Assembly: GCA_964398225.1 (NCBI GenBank)
Contig: CAYNLY010000029.1
Span: 1-21,009, forward strand
Source: CAYNLY01 sp964398225
Lineage (GTDB): Bacteria; Pseudomonadota; Zetaproteobacteria; Mariprofundales; Mariprofundaceae
Direction: 5' to 3'
DNA length: 21,009 bases
A model generated the notes under the pieces. It was not told the origin of the DNA. It saw nothing but the letters and a program-made list of their open reading frames with translations, and searched no databases. Within the stretch, counting starts at the first letter, position 1. Every line of letters starts with the position of its first letter. The translations under genes were made by a program, and so were the position numbers. Positions 14,648 through 21,009 of the stretch are shown in pieces.

Positions 14648-15862
14648 ATGAATACCGCAGGATACGATGTCTTTTTCCTGACCATGGGCGCGGCGATGGT
14701 GCTGGCGATGCATGCCGGCTTCGCCTTTCTCGAGGCGGGCACGGTGCGCAAGAAGAGCCAGGTCAATGCCCTGGTGCGCGTGATCACCGATTTCGGGTTT
14801 TCGACCCTTGCCTATTTTTTCATCGGCTTCGGCGTCGCCTATGGCGTGAGCTTTCTTGCGCCGGTCGGGGAGCTTATGAATCTGGGCGGCAAGGCGAACG
14901 GCTATGAGATGGTGCACTTCTTCTTTCTGCTCACCTTCGCCGCGGCGATTCCGGCCATCATCTCGGGCGGCATCACCGAACGTGTCCGCTTCTGGCCGAA
15001 CGCGCTGGCCACGGTCGTGCTGATCGCCTTCGTCTATCCGTTCTACGAGGGCCTGATCTGGAACGGCAACTACGGCTTTCAGGACTGGCTGGAAAAGAGC
15101 TTTGGCGCGGGATTCCACGATTTCGCGGGATCCGTTGTCGTGCACGGCATGGGCGGCCTGCTGGCGCTGGGCGCGGTGTACTGGGTGGGCGCCCGCAAGG
15201 GAAGGTACACCCGGGACGGCCGGGTGATGGCGATCCTGCCGTCGAACATTCCCTATCTGGCGCTGGGTTCCTGGATCCTGTGCGTGGGCTGGTTCGGATT
15301 CAACGTGATGAGCGCGGGCACGGCCGATGCGGCCTCGGGACTGGTCGCGATCAATTCGCTGCTGGCGATGGTGGGCGGGCTGCTCGCCGCGCTTGTGGCC
15401 GGCAGGAACGATCCCGGCTTTGTCCACAACGGCGCGCTGGCCGGGCTGGTGGCGATCTGCGCCGGCTCCGACATCGTGCATCCGGCCGGCGCGCTGGTGA
15501 TCGGCGCGGTTGCGGGCGCCGGCTTCGTGTTCGGTTTCCAGTTCATTCAGAACCGGATGAAGCTCGACGACGTGCTCGGCGTGGTGCCGCTGCACGGCGG
15601 CGCCGGGGTCTGGGGCGGCGTGGCCGCGGGCATCTTCGGTCAGACCGCGCTGGGCGGAGCCGGCGGGGTGTCGTTTGCCGCCCAGCTGATCGGCACCGGA
15701 GTGGGAGCGGCCATCGCGATTGCGGCGGGCTTTGTCGTCTATGGCGCGATTCGGGCCACGATCGGGCTGAGACTTTCGGAGGAAGACGAGTTCACCGGCG
15801 CCGATCTGGCCATCCACCACATCAGCGCCACGCCCGAGGCCGACATGGCCACGCATTCCTAG
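14648..15862 (+). CDS. amtB: Ammonium transporter AmtB
   Basis: A 404-residue inner-membrane Amt/Mep/Rh protein that takes up ammonium. Eleven hydrophobic helices are expected and largely visible. Key residues are the HAGFAFLEAGTVRKKSQVNAL N-terminal region, Asp158 in HDFAGS, and the pore twin histidines His166 (VVVHGMGG) and His316 (PLHGGAGVWGG). The C-terminal EEDEFTGADLAIHH is the PII-interacting tail. The ATG at 14648 is preferred because AAGGAGG (14631-14637) is then about ten bases upstream. The ATG at 14639 would be only one base from that sequence. No cleavable signal peptide is apparent, unlike E. coli AmtB. It is cotranscribed with glnK, the usual pairing. Confidence 0.96.
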   Translation: MNTAGYDVFFLTMGAAMVLAMHAGFAFLEAGTVRKKSQVNALVRVITDFGFSTLAYFFIGFGVAYGVSFLAPVGELMNLGGKANGYEMVHFFFLLTFAAAIPAIISGGITERVRFWPNALATVVLIAFVYPFYEGLIWNGNYGFQDWLEKSFGAGFHDFAGSVVVHGMGGLLALGAVYWVGARKGRYTRDGRVMAILPSNIPYLALGSWILCVGWFGFNVMSAGTADAASGLVAINSLLAMVGGLLAALVAGRNDPGFVHNGALAGLVAICAGSDIVHPAGALVIGAVAGAGFVFGFQFIQNRMKLDDVLGVVPLHGGAGVWGGVAAGIFGQTALGGAGGVSFAAQLIGTGVGAAIAIAAGFVVYGAIRATIGLRLSEEDEFTGADLAIHHISATPEADMATHS

Positions 15863-15880
15863 GCGCGCAACGCAACATGC

Positions 15881-15914
15881 GAAAGGGGGAGCGGCGGACT
15901 CCCCCTTTCTTCTT
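15881..15914 (+). terminator. Rho-independent terminator after amtB
   Basis: A perfect 11-bp stem (GAAAGGGGGAG / CTCCCCCTTTC) with a seven-base loop is followed by TTCTTTT. It ends the porin-glnK-amtB operon 18 bases after the stop. Confidence 0.88.
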
Positions 15915-15927
15915 TTCCCCGCTTGCC

Positions 15928-15933
15928 TATACT
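15928..15933 (+). promoter_or_regulatory. -10 element for the small membrane protein gene
   Basis: TATACT matches the -10 consensus at five of six bases, about 28 bases before the ATG at 15961. A weak -35-like TTTCTT (15906-15911, spacer 16) lies in the tail of the preceding terminator. The presence of both elements supports independent transcription. Confidence 0.4.
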
Positions 15934-15960
15934 GCGCCAAACGCTGTTTCGGAGGTGGAC

Positions 15961-16320
15961 ATGAAACGATGGCTGGCTGCCCTGATGCTGGCGCTTGCGG
16001 GTGCCGTGCCGGCACAGGCTGCGGACTTCGAGCTGCAGAACACGATGGAGGACGCGCTCTACGGCGGCGCGATCGGCGCGCTTGTGGGCGCGGGCGCGAT
16101 GCTGGTTTCGGGCTCGCCCTCCAAGCACTGGGACTATCTGCTGACCGGTGCGGGTCTCGGCATCATTGGCGGGGCGATCTACGGCGTGTACACCTCGGCG
16201 CGGCCGGTGGCCGAGCTCGAGGATGGCAAGCTCAAGCTTGCCGTGCCCACACCCGAGCCCGCGCTGGATTCCGGCGGAAGGCTTGCGATGCGCCTGCCGC
16301 TGTTTGCATCCCGGTTCTAG
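15961..16320 (+). CDS. Small exported glycine-rich membrane protein, unknown function
   Basis: A 119-residue protein with a typical signal peptide (RWLAALMLALAGAVPAQA, cleavage near residue 21). Two glycine/alanine-rich hydrophobic stretches follow, at about 39-53 (GGAIGALVGAGAMLVSG) and 59-79 (YLLTGAGLGIIGGAIYGVY), with GxxxG spacing as in glycine-zipper helices. The charged Pro-containing tail ends LPLFASRF with a terminal Phe. GGAGGTGG sits directly upstream of the ATG. It is flanked by terminators on both sides, so it is transcribed alone. I do not recognise the family; it may be a small outer-membrane or inner-membrane protein. Position after amtB may be coincidental. Confidence 0.7.
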   Translation: MKRWLAALMLALAGAVPAQAADFELQNTMEDALYGGAIGALVGAGAMLVSGSPSKHWDYLLTGAGLGIIGGAIYGVYTSARPVAELEDGKLKLAVPTPEPALDSGGRLAMRLPLFASRF

Positions 16321-16342
16321 TCCGGATTCCGGTGTCCGTTGG

Positions 16343-16370
16343 ACGGGAGGCCCCATGGGGCCTCCCGTTT
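16343..16370 (+). terminator. Intrinsic terminator after the small membrane protein gene
   Basis: A perfect 26-base palindrome (stem ACGGGAGGCCC / GGGCCTCCCGT, loop CATG) is followed by a short T-tract on the plus strand. On the minus strand it lies just beyond the stop of the glutamine amidotransferase gene but has no T-run there. Confidence 0.75.
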
Positions 16371-16380
16371 CGTTGGAGCC

Positions 16381-17079
16381 TCAGGAGCGGATCCGCTCCA
16401 GCCAGCGGCCGACGAGACCATCGCAGGCCGCAAGGGCGGCCTCCAGGAAGCGCCCGGTGTCCCGACGCAGGTCCGCGATGCCCTCCGGGCCCAGGCGCTC
16501 CCGTACGGTCCGATCCGCTGCCAGCCAGGCTTCGATCATGGCCGCATCGGCTTCGAGATGGAACTGCAATCCGTACTGCCCGGGTGCCAGCCGGAAGGCC
16601 TGATGAGGGACGGCGGGCGAACGGGCCAGGTGGGAGGCTCCCCGGGGCAGGGTGAAGGTTTCGCCATGCCACTGGAAGGCGTATAGCCCCTGCCAGTTCA
16701 AAGGCCCGAGCACCGGATCGCGCCGGGTCTCCGCTGTGGGAAGCAGCGGATACCAGCCGTGCTCGGGCAGGGGCGAGGGAAGAATCTCGGCGCCCGCGGC
16801 CCGGGCCATCAATTGCGCGCCCAGACAGATGCCGAGCGTGGCCCGCCCCCGGCGCAGCCATCCCCGAAGCCATGCGAGTTCTTCGCGGATCATGTCCGAG
16901 GCATCCCGCGCGGACTGAGGTCCGCCCATCAGGACCACCGCGTCCGTATCCTCCGCTTGCTCGATTCGTTCGTTCCGCCAGCGGCGCACGCGCGTCAGCC
17001 TGCATCCCAGTCTTTGCAGGCGCAGGCCGATGCGGCCCGGCTCTTCCAGCGGATCGTGTTCGATGATCGCCACGCGCAT
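16381..17079 (-). CDS. Class I glutamine amidotransferase (GMP-synthase-like GATase1)
   Basis: A 232-residue stand-alone glutamine amidotransferase-like protein. The catalytic triad is intact: Cys85 in the nucleophile elbow GICLGAQ, then His174 and Glu176 in LQFHLEAD. MGGPQS (51-56) and WHGETF (137-142) are typical of the YgfB/GuaA-like single-domain group. Such proteins hydrolyse glutamine or act on gamma-glutamyl compounds. No synthetase partner is next to it, so the acceptor is unknown. The ATG at 17079 is chosen for the GGAAGGG Shine-Dalgarno-like sequence just upstream and because the fold starts MRVAIIEHD; a frame 14 codons longer lacks support. It diverges from the TrpD2-like gene with 62 bases between. 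Confidence 0.88.
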   Translation of the reverse strand: MRVAIIEHDPLEEPGRIGLRLQRLGCRLTRVRRWRNERIEQAEDTDAVVLMGGPQSARDASDMIREELAWLRGWLRRGRATLGICLGAQLMARAAGAEILPSPLPEHGWYPLLPTAETRRDPVLGPLNWQGLYAFQWHGETFTLPRGASHLARSPAVPHQAFRLAPGQYGLQFHLEADAAMIEAWLAADRTVRERLGPEGIADLRRDTGRFLEAALAACDGLVGRWLERIRS

Positions 17080-17129
17080 GTCCCTTCCCTCGGGCCTCGC
17101 CGCGCTGGCCAACGGCGCCATGGCCGTGG

Positions 17130-17135
17130 TACAAA
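17130..17135 (+). promoter_or_regulatory. -10-like hexamer before the TrpD2-like gene
   Basis: TGG-TACAAA has an extended -10 form (4 of 6 plus TGn) and ends six bases before the ATG at 17142. That would give a leaderless mRNA. No -35 is evident. Confidence 0.3.
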
Positions 17136-17141
17136 GCGGGC

Positions 17142-18128
17142 ATGGAATTGCCGGACATCCTGCACCGGATCGCCCGGGGGCGCCACGGAGCGGACGACCT
17201 CGATCGGGACACCGCCCGTCGGGCCATGCACCGCCTTCTGGATGAGGAAGCCGATCCCGTTCAGCTGGGCGCGTTTCTGGTGGCTCAGCGAATGAAGGGT
17301 GAGTCGCCTGCGGAACTCGCGGGCTTTACCGAGGCCGCGCGAGGGCGGATGCCCGAGCGCTGGCGCGCCGGCGAGGCCCGGCTCCAGGCCGTGGACCTTC
17401 CCTGCTATGCGGGCAAGCGGCGGGCGGTTCATCTGCACCTGATCGCAGCCTGGCGGCTGCGCGCACATGGTGTGCGCACGGTGGTGCACGGCGTCGGATC
17501 CATCGAGGGCCGTCGCACCGCCTGGCCGCTTCTGGAAAAGCTGGGTGTCCGGCAGGCGGGAAACCGGGATCTGGCCCTGGCGATCCTCGAACGGGACGGC
17601 ATCGTCTACCTGGATCTGTCCGAGTTCTGTCCGGACCTTTCCCGACTGCTCGGACTGCGCTCGAGGATCGGCATCCGTCATTTCGGACACACCGTCGCAC
17701 GCCTGATGAATCCGTTGAACTGCGCAGCACAGCTCAACGGCGTGTTTCACACCCCTTACGCGGACCGGATGGCCGAGGCCAACCGGCTTCTGGGGCAGGC
17801 TGCCTCGCTCGTGTTCACCGGCGCCGAGGGCGAGCCGGAGCTTCTGGTCTCCCGGCAGAAGCGGATCGTGCTCCAGAAGGGGAGAGGGCTTTTGGAAGTT
17901 CGTGCGCCGGAGCTTGAGGCCGGGCCCTATCCCCGCCAGCCGAAGGATTGCCTGGATGAACTCGAAGGCGATATGCTGCGGATTCTCGGTGGCCGGCCGG
18001 ATGCGCGTGAACGGGTGGCGCTTGCGCGGATGGAATCGGCGCTGCAGTGGGCGGCGGCGGGCTTTCCCGAGGCGGCGATGCCGGAAGGCTGGTCGTTGCA
18101 CCCGGTGGCCGGCGAGGGTTCGGGATGA
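17142..18128 (+). CDS. ybiB: TrpD2/YbiB-like glycosyltransferase-family-3 protein
   Basis: A 328-residue protein with the fold of anthranilate phosphoribosyltransferase. The N-terminal helical domain (about 5-68) includes AMHRLLDEEADPVQLGAFLVAQRMKGES. The PRPP-binding GTGGD loop of true TrpD is absent; the region reads LPCYAGKRRAVHLH (86-99). HGVGSIEGRRTAWPLLEKLGV replaces the HGNR-SS motif. These are the traits of the TrpD2/YbiB group, whose E. coli member binds nucleic acid and is SOS-induced rather than making tryptophan. No Shine-Dalgarno is seen. The stop is 20 bases before a DJ-1 gene in the same direction. The nucleic-acid-binding role is family inference. Confidence 0.82.
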   Translation: MELPDILHRIARGRHGADDLDRDTARRAMHRLLDEEADPVQLGAFLVAQRMKGESPAELAGFTEAARGRMPERWRAGEARLQAVDLPCYAGKRRAVHLHLIAAWRLRAHGVRTVVHGVGSIEGRRTAWPLLEKLGVRQAGNRDLALAILERDGIVYLDLSEFCPDLSRLLGLRSRIGIRHFGHTVARLMNPLNCAAQLNGVFHTPYADRMAEANRLLGQAASLVFTGAEGEPELLVSRQKRIVLQKGRGLLEVRAPELEAGPYPRQPKDCLDELEGDMLRILGGRPDARERVALARMESALQWAAAGFPEAAMPEGWSLHPVAGEGSG

Positions 18129-18148
18129 CGCATCGAAAGGAGGGTGAC

Positions 18149-18706
18149 ATGGCAAGGGTTCTGGTTCCGTTCACGAAGGGCGTTGAGGAGATCGAGATGG
18201 TCTCGGTCGTGGATATCCTGCGCCGGGCGGGCGCCGAGGTGTGCATGGCAAGTCTCGACGGCGGGCAGGTGGCCGGCCGTTCGGGCATCACGTTCGTGCC
18301 CGATGCCGCGCTCGATGATGTCCGGGATCAGGACTGGGACCTGGTCGTGCTCCCCGGCGGGCTTCCGAACGCCGACCTGCTGCGCAACGATGCGCGCGTG
18401 CGCGAGCTTGTCGAGCGCCTGCGCAGCCAGCGCAAGTCGATTGCGGCGATCTGCGCGGCCCCGATGGCGCTGGCTGCCTACGGCGTGACCGAGGGACGGC
18501 GGGTGACGAGCTATCCGAGCTGCCGGGAGGAGATGGAGCGGCTGTCTCCGTCGAGCGTCTATGTCGATGAGGCCGTCGTTGAGGACGATTTTCTCGTGAC
18601 CAGCCGCGGTCCCGGCACCGCGATTGCGTTTGCGCTGCGTCTGGTGGCGCGGCTGTTCGGGGATGCGAAGGCGGAGGAAATCCGGAAGGAGATCGTCGCA
18701 GGCTAG
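18149..18706 (+). CDS. DJ-1/PfpI family protein (DJ-1/YajL type)
   Basis: A 185-residue cytosolic DJ-1 superfamily protein. The nucleophile is Cys102 in the elbow AAICAAPMAL. Glu16 (GVEEIEMVSVVDILRRAG) is the conserved partner that stabilises the reactive thiolate, and SYPSCREEM and SRGPGTAIAFALRLV match the DJ-1/YajL subfamily closely. Members act as oxidative-stress chaperones, glyoxalases or putative deglycases; which applies here cannot be told. A strong AAAGGAGGGTG precedes the ATG at 18149. The gene probably shares a transcript with the TrpD2-like gene and overlaps the convergent methyltransferase by four bases at its 3' end. Confidence 0.92.
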   Translation: MARVLVPFTKGVEEIEMVSVVDILRRAGAEVCMASLDGGQVAGRSGITFVPDAALDDVRDQDWDLVVLPGGLPNADLLRNDARVRELVERLRSQRKSIAAICAAPMALAAYGVTEGRRVTSYPSCREEMERLSPSSVYVDEAVVEDDFLVTSRGPGTAIAFALRLVARLFGDAKAEEIRKEIVAG

Positions 18707-19662
18707 ACGCTCGGGCGATCGGGTTCCGCCAGGCGCCGGATCAGGCGGCGCACAAGCCAGGGCCCGGCCAGCCATTCCCAGGCATAACCCGCAAGCTTGC
18801 GGATGCGCCGCAGCCAGTACGACGGACGCAGGTGATAGCGAAGGGGAGCGGCCATCCGGCGAAGCCGCTCGCGCACCGCGCGCGCATGATCGGGGATCGC
18901 GCGCCGTTCGTTTCGCGCTTCGTCCTTGCGGAACAGGAGCGCGATGTCGGGATCGCCTTCCCGGCTGAAGCGATGCTCGAGCCGGAAGCCGCAGCATTCG
19001 GCGAGCGCGGTCAGGGTTTCCGGCGTGAAGTTGTAGATGTGCGCAAAATGGAACATGCGCGAAAAGGTCGCAAACGGGCCGGTCAGGTTCGGGCATTCGA
19101 CGTAGAGCCTTCCGCCGTCGTCCAGCAGCGCGTGCAGATGCCTGAGGGCCCGCCGGGGCGATGAAAAATGTTCGATCACATGCACGAGCAGGATCAGGTC
19201 GGCGACGGGCGCGGGCTCAAGGTCGTAGAGGTTCCGGTTCTCGACGCGGGCATGGAGCTGTTCGCGGGAGTAGCGGTTGAAATCCTGGTTGGGCTCGATG
19301 CCCCGGGCGTCGAAGCCGTGGAGATCGAACACCTTGACCGTGCAGCCCAGGCCCGCGCCGACCTCCAGAATCCGCTCGGTTCCGGTCAGGTGGGGGCGCA
19401 AGAGCGCATGGATGCGCCGGCCGTTTTTCCAGGCGCGCCAGACGCGTCTGGCCGAGGGCACGCGCTCGCCGTGGTAGTCGAGCCGGTAGCGGCGGGCGTA
19501 GTAGTCGGCAACCTCCTCTTCACTGGGCACGGGATCGTGCATGACCAGCCCGCATCCTTCGCAGATCACGGTGCGCAGCGGCTTTCCGTTCCGGTCGCGC
19601 TCGGAAAGCGGGGAAAAGCTGCTTCCGCCGCACAGTTCGCAGGTATGAGGCGTCGCGTTCAT
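18703..19662 (-). CDS. SAM-dependent methyltransferase with N-terminal zinc ribbon
   Basis: A 319-residue class I methyltransferase. Two cysteine pairs, CELC (8-11) and CEGC (34-37), form an N-terminal zinc ribbon like that of the sugar C-methyltransferase family. Motif I is ILEVGAGLGCTV (98-109), a conserved acidic position lies in GIEPNQ, and LLVHVIEHFSSPRRAL matches the Methyltransf_23/11 pattern. The final ~90 residues are very rich in Arg and Trp, forming amphipathic basic helices that could bind membrane or nucleic acid. The substrate is unknown; a sugar nucleotide or surface glycan is possible but no glycan genes are adjacent. No Shine-Dalgarno precedes the ATG; TAGAGT lies nine bases upstream. 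It diverges from trmB. Confidence 0.85.
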   Translation of the reverse strand: MNATPHTCELCGGSSFSPLSERDRNGKPLRTVICEGCGLVMHDPVPSEEEVADYYARRYRLDYHGERVPSARRVWRAWKNGRRIHALLRPHLTGTERILEVGAGLGCTVKVFDLHGFDARGIEPNQDFNRYSREQLHARVENRNLYDLEPAPVADLILLVHVIEHFSSPRRALRHLHALLDDGGRLYVECPNLTGPFATFSRMFHFAHIYNFTPETLTALAECCGFRLEHRFSREGDPDIALLFRKDEARNERRAIPDHARAVRERLRRMAAPLRYHLRPSYWLRRIRKLAGYAWEWLAGPWLVRRLIRRLAEPDRPSV

Positions 19663-19731
19663 GGGGCAGGCACTCTAGTGGCCGCGCCCAGTCGTGGCTA
19701 CGCCGTGACTCGCCGGCTATCCTTCGCGCCC

Positions 19732-20439
19732 ATGCGTCTTTCCCGCGAGATCCGAGACCGTTTCACCCAGCACCTGATCCGGACGCACGGCCGGAAGAAC
19801 GGCTACGTGACCCCCGGCCAGCAGGCACGGCTTGCGCGCTGGCTGCCCCGAATCGGGCTTCCGGAAGGCCGTCACCTGCGCGATGCCGGGATCCCGGCGG
19901 ATGCGCCCGTGGTCATGGAGATCGGATTCGGCAACGGGGAGTTTCTCGTGCATCTTGCTGAGAGCCATCCGGACTGGTGGCTCGTCGGTGTCGAGATCTA
20001 CCTGCCCGGTGTTGCCAAGGCGGTGAGCAGGCTGGAGGCCGCCGGCGTGATCGAACGGGTGCGGATTTCCCAGCTTCCCGCGCAGTACGTGCTCGAACAT
20101 CAGGTAGACGAGGCAAGCCTTTCCGGGGTGTACATCAATCATCCCGACCCCTGGCCGAAGAAGCGCCATCACAAGCGCCGGCTGATCCAGCCGGACTTCG
20201 CCGCATTGCTGGCCTCGCGCCTGAAGCCGGGCGGATTCTTGCAGCTCGCCACCGACAAGCCGGATCTGGCCGAGTGGATGCTCGAGATTCTCGATGCGAC
20301 CGAGGGGCTGGAGAACGTGGCGGGTCGCGGGCGCTTTGCCGAGCGTGAGCCGGACCGGCCGAAGACCAAGTTCGAGCTGCGCGGCGAGCGCGAGGGCCGG
20401 CCGTCGCTGTTTCTTCACTACATCCGCACCGAGCGGTGA
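19732..20439 (+). CDS. trmB: tRNA (guanine-N7-)-methyltransferase
   Basis: A 235-residue enzyme that makes m7G46 in the variable loop of tRNAs using SAM. The SAM-binding motif MEIGFGNGEF (62-71) is followed by GVEIYLPGVAKA. The diagnostic catalytic/tRNA motif HPDPWPKKRHHKRR (137-150) is intact, as are LATDKPDLAEWM and the C-terminal TKFELRGEREG. The residue before PDPWPK is His rather than the usual Phe. The ATG at 19732 is chosen because the family N-terminus (SREIRDR) starts there. The frame is open back to 19168 only as antisense of the methyltransferase gene. No Shine-Dalgarno is visible; TATCCT lies eight bases before the ATG. Confidence 0.95.
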   Translation: MRLSREIRDRFTQHLIRTHGRKNGYVTPGQQARLARWLPRIGLPEGRHLRDAGIPADAPVVMEIGFGNGEFLVHLAESHPDWWLVGVEIYLPGVAKAVSRLEAAGVIERVRISQLPAQYVLEHQVDEASLSGVYINHPDPWPKKRHHKRRLIQPDFAALLASRLKPGGFLQLATDKPDLAEWMLEILDATEGLENVAGRGRFAEREPDRPKTKFELRGEREGRPSLFLHYIRTER

Positions 20440-20509
20440 GTTTTGTCACCGCCATCCAGGGGCTTCATGTTGCAGTCTGGCGGGTACAGACCATGTAAGG
20501 AGGTTTGAA

Positions 20510-20857
20510 ATGCGCTGGTTTGCGATGATGCTGGCCCTGATGTTTTCGGCCGCAAGCGTCGGGACGACCCCGGCCTGGGCGGACGACGACGAGCACCGCC
20601 ATCACTACGAGAAGCACGAAAAGAAGCACGATCACGACAAGCGTCATCACGAGGATGAGGACGACGACGAGGACGAAGGTGACGAGGAACGCGATCATGA
20701 GATGGATCGCAGGCATGAGCATGAGGACCGTATGGGAGCGCGGGATGCGATGACCCGTCCCTCAAGCCGCGCGGACGCGCGCGCGGTGGCCCCTGCCGAT
20801 CAGGGGAACGGCGGTGTTGGTGTGAACATCGACTTTTCCAAGTGGTGGCCGTTCTGA
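20510..20857 (+). CDS. Small secreted His/Asp/Glu-rich protein, probable metal binding
   Basis: A 115-residue protein with a clear signal peptide (MLALMFSAASVGTTPAWA, cleavage after residue 24). Residues 25-73 are almost entirely His, Asp, Glu, Lys and Arg, with eleven histidines (29, 31, 32, 36, 40, 42, 46, 47, 63, 69, 71) among long acidic runs. Such segments commonly bind nickel, zinc, copper or calcium, probably here in the periplasm or outside the cell. A polar linker leads to a distinct C-terminus, GVGVNIDFSKWWPF, which may be an anchoring or partner motif. A near-perfect TAAGGAGGT precedes the ATG, and a terminator follows, so it stands alone. I do not recognise the family; function is inferred from composition only. 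Confidence 0.78.
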   Translation: MRWFAMMLALMFSAASVGTTPAWADDDEHRHHYEKHEKKHDHDKRHHEDEDDDEDEGDEERDHEMDRRHEHEDRMGARDAMTRPSSRADARAVAPADQGNGGVGVNIDFSKWWPF

Positions 20858-20881
20858 TCCTAGGGTGAACGCCCGAATCAG

Positions 20882-20914
20882 GGGGGAAGCCTCAAGGCTT
20901 CCCCCTTTTGTTTG
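20882..20914 (+). terminator. Rho-independent terminator after the His-rich gene
   Basis: A perfect 10-bp stem (GGGGGAAGCC / GGCTTCCCCC) with loop TCAA is followed by TTTTGTTT. It lies 24 bases after the stop and between this gene and the convergent typA end. Confidence 0.9.
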
Positions 20915-20929
20915 AGGAGGCCGGTGGAA

Positions 20930-21009
20930 CTAGGCGCGGCCGGCGCGCTTGCGTTCGTGTTCCTTCAACAGTCGCTTGCGCAGCCGGATGGACTTGGGCG
21001 TGATTTCCA
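20930..21009 (-). CDS. typA: C-terminal end of translation GTPase TypA/BipA (partial)
   Basis: Only the last 25 codons are in the window, read on the minus strand with TAG at 20930-20932. The peptide EITPKSIRLRKRLLKEHERK and the following RAGRA match the conserved C-terminus of BipA/TypA (the family reads roughly VEVTPxSIRxRKRxL). This GTPase binds the ribosome and assists 50S assembly and stress adaptation. The GTPase domains lie beyond the window, so only the tail can be judged. It converges on the His-rich secreted-protein gene. Confidence 0.85.
   Translation of the reverse strand, partial: EITPKSIRLRKRLLKEHERKRAGRA

Noticed and set aside
14420..16015. A 531-codon open frame on the minus strand across amtB
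   Set aside because: Antisense to glnK and amtB and crosses the terminator at 15881-15914; no plausible domain.
19168..19731. N-terminal extension of trmB by 188 codons
   Set aside because: The extension is antisense to the methyltransferase gene and has no TrmB similarity; family homology begins at the ATG at 19732.

Overview
This is a GC-rich stretch of bacterial chromosome, almost certainly from a Pseudomonadota (proteobacterium) of the beta/gamma type. The evidence is the ftsK-lolA-rarA-crcB order, LolA and FadL-type outer-membrane biogenesis genes, a TorF-type porin next to glnK-amtB, a di-haem cytochrome c peroxidase and the tail of typA. I cannot name the genus. I see no tRNA, rRNA, CRISPR array, insertion sequence or phage gene. 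No gene-free gap exceeds 300 bases; the longest is about 250 bases, at 13307-13557.

Layout. (1) 1-1448: the 3' part of a large secreted beta-helix protein with an Ig-like C-terminal domain, followed by a convergent HAD-family phosphatase (minus strand, to 2279). (2) 2375-10310: a tightly packed seven-gene plus-strand run, pyrE, RNase J, ftsK, lolA, a FadL/OmpP1-type porin, rarA and crcB. Most junctions overlap by 1-4 bases, so this is probably one translationally coupled operon. It ends at a strong bidirectional hairpin at 10338-10363. (3) 10383-11920: a periplasmic di-haem peroxidase diverges from a Fur-family regulator whose metal-ligand positions match PerR. A 17-base palindrome lies exactly inside the peroxidase promoter spacer. 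(4) 11907-13306 (minus): an unknown five-helix membrane protein coupled to argB. (5) 13473-15914: a nitrogen-assimilation operon, TorF-type outer-membrane protein, PII and AmtB. It has a good sigma-54 (-24/-12) promoter and a clear terminator. (6) 15961-16320: a small glycine-rich exported or membrane protein with its own terminator. (7) 16381-18706: a class I glutamine amidotransferase diverging from a TrpD2/YbiB-like protein and a DJ-1/PfpI protein. (8) 18703-20439: a zinc-ribbon SAM methyltransferase diverging from trmB. (9) 20510-20857: a small secreted His/Asp/Glu-rich protein with its own terminator. (10) 20930-21009: the last 25 codons of typA/bipA on the minus strand.

Functional themes are nucleotide and arginine biosynthesis, RNA processing, chromosome segregation and repair, envelope biogenesis, peroxide defence and ammonium uptake. 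Most of the window is ordinary core genome. The most informative signals are regulatory: the peroxide-sensor/peroxidase promoter at 11441-11506, the sigma-54 promoter nested in a perfect inverted repeat at 13473-13533, and a set of genes without Shine-Dalgarno sequences whose -10-like hexamers sit 6-9 bases from the ATG, which suggests leaderless mRNAs. No clearly new multi-gene system is visible.
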